This document shows positions 60,776 through 64,000 of a stretch of 64,000 bases of DNA, piece by piece. Under the pieces are notes generated by a model. That model searched no databases. It saw nothing but the letters and a program-made list of their open reading frames with translations, and was not told the DNA's origin. Every line of letters starts with the position of its first letter. Position 1 is the first letter of the stretch. The DNA is from RPQJ01 sp963732415 (GTDB lineage: Bacteria > Pseudomonadota > Gammaproteobacteria > Steroidobacterales > Steroidobacteraceae). Made by a program: the position numbers and the translations under genes. Location: assembly GCA_963732415.1 (NCBI GenBank), contig CAVSZK010000008.1, forward strand, positions 1 to 64,000. The letters are read 5' to 3'.

Positions 60776-60814
60776 CCGGCGCCATCCCGCTCCACCGAAA
60801 TTGATGGTTTCACG

Positions 60815-62281
60815 ATGCTCAAGTCACTGTTCCGGCTGATGCGCTCGGCTCTCGGCGCCGTGCTTCTCGGGCTGCTGCTGATCCTGGCCGGCGGGTACAC
60901 CTGGTTCCTGACCCACGGTCCCGAGCCGAAGATCTGGCACACGGCTGAACTCGATGAGGAATTCACCGCGGCCAAGGCAGGGCAGGTGACATCGATCGCC
61001 GAATACCGGCAACTCGAGGACCGCCTTTTCGCGGAAATGAAGACCAAGGTGCTGGACGAAGTCCAGCCGGCCGATCGCAACCCGTTCAATCGATTCGCGA
61101 CGGGCAGCCGCAGCGACCCGGCGGTCTGGCCCACCAACTGGAACCGCACCTTCGAGATCACGCCCGAGAACCCGGCCGGGGCTGCGCTGCTGCTGCACGG
61201 GCTGACTGATTCCCCTTACAGCATGCGTTCGATGGGCGAGCACCTGGCATCCAGGGGTCTCAAGGTCGTGGGGCTCAGGTTGCCGGGCCACGGCACGGCG
61301 CCCACGGGACTGCGCAGCTTCGAGATCGAGGACATGCAGGCGGCAGTGCGCATGGCCATGATGGACCTGCGCCGCCAGATGGGTCCCGATCGGCCCATCT
61401 ACATCGTCGGCTACTCGAACGGCGCGGCGCTGGGGGTCGACTACGCTCTGTCCGCGGTCGAAGGCGCGGAGCAGCCGATGCCGGCCGGCCTGGTGCTGAT
61501 GTCGCCAGCCATCGGCATCTCCAAGTTCGCCGTCATCGCGAGGCTGCGCACTGGCATATCGTCCGTGCCGGGCCTCGGCCGCGCGGCGTGGCAGGTCATC
61601 GAGACGGAATTCGATCCGTACAAGTATTCATCGTTCAGCTTCAATGCCGCGGGCGAGACCCAGCGACTCACGAGCGGACTCCAGAGGCGCATCCAGAAGC
61701 TGGCCAACGGCGGAAAGATCAAGGGATTCCCGCCCGTGCTCGCGTTCCAGTCGGCGGTCGATGCCACGATCGTTGCGCCGGCACTGGTTCATGCCCTTTT
61801 CGAGCATCTGGCGCCGGAATCACATGAGCTGGTGCTGTTCGACGTAAACAGGTTCTCCGGGATCCAGGCGCTGCTGGTAGCTGATCCCGGTCCGCTGACG
61901 CAGCAGGTGCTCTCGATGCCCAATCGCTCGTTCGGGTTGACGGTGATCACCAACGCCGACCCGGCAACGTCACAGGTGAAGGAGCTGCGTGCCGAGCCGG
62001 GCTCGCAGCAGCAGTCGTCGCGGCTGCTCGAGCTCTGGTGGCCGGATCGGGTGTTCTCGCTGTCGCATGTTGCGTTGCCGTTCCCGCCGGATGACTCCCT
62101 TTACGGCTACGAGACCGAGGGGGTCACCAATCACGTGCAGCTCGGCAGGGTGCAGGTGCATGGCGAGAACGGAGTGCTGGCGATACCGGACTGGGTACTG
62201 AGCAGGCAGCGCAGCAACCCGTTCCACGTGTACATGATCGAGCGCATCGACGCCATGCTGTTCGCCGGGCAGGGCGGCTGA
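60815..62281 (+). CDS. Membrane-anchored alpha/beta hydrolase
   Basis: A 488-residue protein with an N-terminal membrane segment (about 10-32) followed by a serine-aminopeptidase/lipase-type alpha/beta hydrolase. The oxyanion region is ALLLHGLTDSPYSMRSMGEH, the strand-6 motif is LRLPGHGTAPTGLRSFEI, and the nucleophile is Ser201 in IVGYSNGAALGVDYA. It is longer than ordinary lysophospholipase-like enzymes because of insertions after residue 260. ATG 60815 gives the anchor. It probably acts on lipids or esters at the inner membrane; 13 bases separate it from the phospholipase D gene. Confidence 0.85.
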   Translation: MLKSLFRLMRSALGAVLLGLLLILAGGYTWFLTHGPEPKIWHTAELDEEFTAAKAGQVTSIAEYRQLEDRLFAEMKTKVLDEVQPADRNPFNRFATGSRSDPAVWPTNWNRTFEITPENPAGAALLLHGLTDSPYSMRSMGEHLASRGLKVVGLRLPGHGTAPTGLRSFEIEDMQAAVRMAMMDLRRQMGPDRPIYIVGYSNGAALGVDYALSAVEGAEQPMPAGLVLMSPAIGISKFAVIARLRTGISSVPGLGRAAWQVIETEFDPYKYSSFSFNAAGETQRLTSGLQRRIQKLANGGKIKGFPPVLAFQSAVDATIVAPALVHALFEHLAPESHELVLFDVNRFSGIQALLVADPGPLTQQVLSMPNRSFGLTVITNADPATSQVKELRAEPGSQQQSSRLLELWWPDRVFSLSHVALPFPPDDSLYGYETEGVTNHVQLGRVQVHGENGVLAIPDWVLSRQRSNPFHVYMIERIDAMLFAGQGG

Positions 62282-62294
62282 CCGGGGCACCTGG

Positions 62295-63860
62295 ATGACG
62301 TCGATCCAGCGGCCGTGGTTGCTCCTCGGCGTCCTGCCGTTGCTTGCGCATTGCGCGTCGGCGCCGCGACTGGACGGCATCGAGAAGAGCTACGCCATCC
62401 CACCGGCCGAGTCATCCCGGCTGGACGACATGGTGATTGCGCGAATCGGGGACCAGCCCGATGTCTCCGCCGTGCAGCTGTTGCAGCAGAACGCCGTCGC
62501 CTTTGCCTATCGAGCCGGCACTGCGGCTGCAGCGGAGCGAAGCCTCGATATCCAGTACTACGTCTGGCAGGACGACCTGACGGGCCGGCTGCTCGCCGCG
62601 GACTTGATGCGGGCTGCTGATCGAGGGGTGCGCGTGCGCCTGCTGCTCGATGACCTGGACGCGCGGACCCGGCACGACCTGTTCATGGTCGTGGACCTGC
62701 ATCCGGACCTCGAGGTGCGCATCTTCAATCCCTTCTACAGTCGCTACGGAACACTTGGCAAGACGATGGAGTTCCTGGTGCGGGGCACGCGACTCAATCA
62801 TCGCATGCACAACAAGGCCTGGATTGCCGACAACCGGATCGCGATCATCGGCGGCCGCAACATCGGCGATGAGTATTTCGGTGCATCGAGGCAGTCGAAT
62901 TTCAGCGACACCGACCTGGTGCTGGCAGGGCCCGTCGTCGAGCAGGTAAGCCGTGAATTCGACGAATACTGGAACAGTCCGGACGCGGTCCCGGTGTCCG
63001 CTTTCGACGTCCGCAAGCCAACGCCTGCGGACCTGGAAAAGCTGCAGCAGGGTCTTCGTGAATTCGATCAGCACGCGGGGGAGTCGCCCTACGTCCGTGC
63101 GCTGCGTGACCCGCAACAGCGGCAGGAGTTGATAGCAGACACGCCGCAGCCGATCGAGGTGCGCGACATCCGCGTGCTGGTGGACGACCCCTCGAAGGTC
63201 GGAACAAGTGAGCATGGCCTGCGCGCATCGCAGGTGCTCGATGGTCTGTCCACGGTGATGAGCGAGGCGCAGCATGAACTGCTGATCGTCTCGCCGTATT
63301 TCGTGCCCGGAAAGCAGGGCGCCCGTGGACTCTCTGCAGCCGCGCAGCGTGGCGTAAGGGTCGAGGTCCTTACGAACTCGCTGGACGCGACGGACGTGGT
63401 GGCCGTTCACGTCGGGTATGCGCGGTATCGCAAGGAGTTGCTGAAGAGCGGCGTGGAACTGTACGAGATGAAGCGCAGCACCGGTGACGGGGATGCCGCC
63501 AAGCACGTGAGCGTGCTCGGGTCGACGGGCGCCACACTGCACACCAAGGCGATGATCGTGGATTCGCGCTGGTGTTTCGTGGGCTCGATGAACATCGATC
63601 CCAGGTCGGCCAACCTGAATACCGAGATGGGCGCGCTGGTTGACAGCCCGGAACTGGCCGCGCAACTGCGTGGGCAGTTCGAGGCGAATACCTCAGCGGA
63701 ACTGAGCTATCGCGTCGTGATGGATCCCGAGCACGGGCTCACGTGGCACGACCGGAAGAATGGCGAGGAGCGAGTGCTGGAACGCGAACCGGACGCGAGC
63801 GTCAGTCGCCGCATTGGCGCGACGCTGCTGCGGGCGCTGCCGATGGAGTCGCAGCTCTGA
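62295..63860 (+). CDS. Phospholipase D family protein, cardiolipin synthase C-like
   Basis: A 521-residue phospholipase D superfamily protein with an N-terminal signal/anchor segment (about 8-25). The two HKD motifs are His172-x-Lys in HNKAWIADNRIAIIGG and His416-x-Lys in LHTKAMIVDSRWCFVGS, followed by NIDPRSANLNTEMG. The length and paired motifs fit ClsC, which makes cardiolipin from phosphatidylethanolamine and phosphatidylglycerol. A neighbour such as YmdB is absent. It is close behind the hydrolase gene, suggesting joint lipid metabolism (inference). Confidence 0.88.
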   Translation: MTSIQRPWLLLGVLPLLAHCASAPRLDGIEKSYAIPPAESSRLDDMVIARIGDQPDVSAVQLLQQNAVAFAYRAGTAAAAERSLDIQYYVWQDDLTGRLLAADLMRAADRGVRVRLLLDDLDARTRHDLFMVVDLHPDLEVRIFNPFYSRYGTLGKTMEFLVRGTRLNHRMHNKAWIADNRIAIIGGRNIGDEYFGASRQSNFSDTDLVLAGPVVEQVSREFDEYWNSPDAVPVSAFDVRKPTPADLEKLQQGLREFDQHAGESPYVRALRDPQQRQELIADTPQPIEVRDIRVLVDDPSKVGTSEHGLRASQVLDGLSTVMSEAQHELLIVSPYFVPGKQGARGLSAAAQRGVRVEVLTNSLDATDVVAVHVGYARYRKELLKSGVELYEMKRSTGDGDAAKHVSVLGSTGATLHTKAMIVDSRWCFVGSMNIDPRSANLNTEMGALVDSPELAAQLRGQFEANTSAELSYRVVMDPEHGLTWHDRKNGEERVLEREPDASVSRRIGATLLRALPMESQL

Positions 63861-63896
63861 CGCGCGGTCGATGCGAAAGACAGGACGCCCCTGGAC

Positions 63897-64000
63897 CTAA
63901 GGGGCCTCTTCGACCTTGATCCACGACGTGTACTGCGACTGTGCGGTGCGCCTGCCCCAGACCAGCAGGCCGCCGTCCGCGCCAGATCCAGACTCGCGCA
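63897..64000 (-). CDS. C-terminal end of a gene cut off by the window edge
   Basis: The minus strand is open from the right edge to a TAG stop at 63897-63899, giving 33 complete C-terminal residues, including SGADGGLLVWGRRTAQSQYT and then SWIKVEEAP. Base and codon use fit the genes nearby. It converges on the phospholipase D gene, and a 6-base-pair inverted repeat (63887-63905) around its stop could be a terminator. The identity of the gene cannot be judged from this fragment. Confidence 0.5.
   Translation of the reverse strand, partial: RESGSGADGGLLVWGRRTAQSQYTSWIKVEEAP

Overview
The window is about 64 kb of GC-rich chromosome, densely coded (about 55 genes, no gene-free stretch above 300 bases), with no tRNA, rRNA, CRISPR array, phage gene or recognisable transposase. 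Gene content (E. coli-type MurB, YcaQ-type glycosylase, HrpB, TolB-N/TPR membrane proteins, a PA0069-type radical SAM gene behind a CTGT-N8-ACAG LexA box) points to a gammaproteobacterium, probably near the Xanthomonadales/Steroidobacterales. That placement is inference; no marker gene such as rRNA is present.

Left part (1-29 kb): two tandem secreted DUF1254 proteins with a divergent AraC regulator; YjbQ, a YcaQ/AlkZ-like glycosylase and IlvH in one direction, with IlvB starting divergently from IlvH; a DsbA-like protein coupled to a ChrA transporter; glyoxalase I; MurB; a PuuA-like ligase; a hydrolase-fold protein that lacks its catalytic residues; IlvA coupled to an isoprenylcysteine-methyltransferase-like protein; a lipoprotein fusing FN3, a sugar-dehydrogenase propeller and a diheme cytochrome; a ParD/ParE-type toxin-antitoxin pair; a class I amidotransferase; hydrolases; a TolB-N/TPR protein; a DUF885 metallopeptidase; an MFS exporter; and the LexA-box radical SAM gene.

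Centre (29-42.2 kb): the most unusual region, eleven same-strand genes mostly overlapping or a few bases apart. They encode four lipoproteins, a transmembrane Ser/Thr kinase, a membrane protein with FHA-like, PEGA and formylglycine-enzyme-like domains, a small exported protein, a MotA/TolQ/ExbB-type channel subunit, a cytoplasmic Hsp70/actin-like protein ending in an FHA domain, and two VWA proteins. The VWA proteins share an N-terminal membrane segment that begins with an Asp, as in ExbD, TolR and MotB. I read this as an undescribed proton-driven 5:2-type motor in which two different VWA proteins replace the usual B subunits, with kinase/FHA control from the cytoplasm and lipoprotein partners in the envelope. 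A convergent TPR protein with a TonB-like C-terminus lies 4 bases away.

Right part (42.2-64 kb): that TPR/TonB protein coupled to glutamine-dependent NAD synthetase; a small Cys-containing protein; an MBL hydrolase and a DUF502 membrane protein; PBP4 and an NlpC/P60 lipoprotein converging on a large palindrome; a MacAB/LolCDE-like transporter with adaptor, ATPase and two permeases; HrpB; DUF456; a second TolB-N/TPR protein; a CBS protein coupled to a PolX-type helix-hairpin-helix protein; a large alpha/beta hydrolase; a cardiolipin-synthase-C-like phospholipase D protein; and the C-terminal end of one further gene at the right edge.
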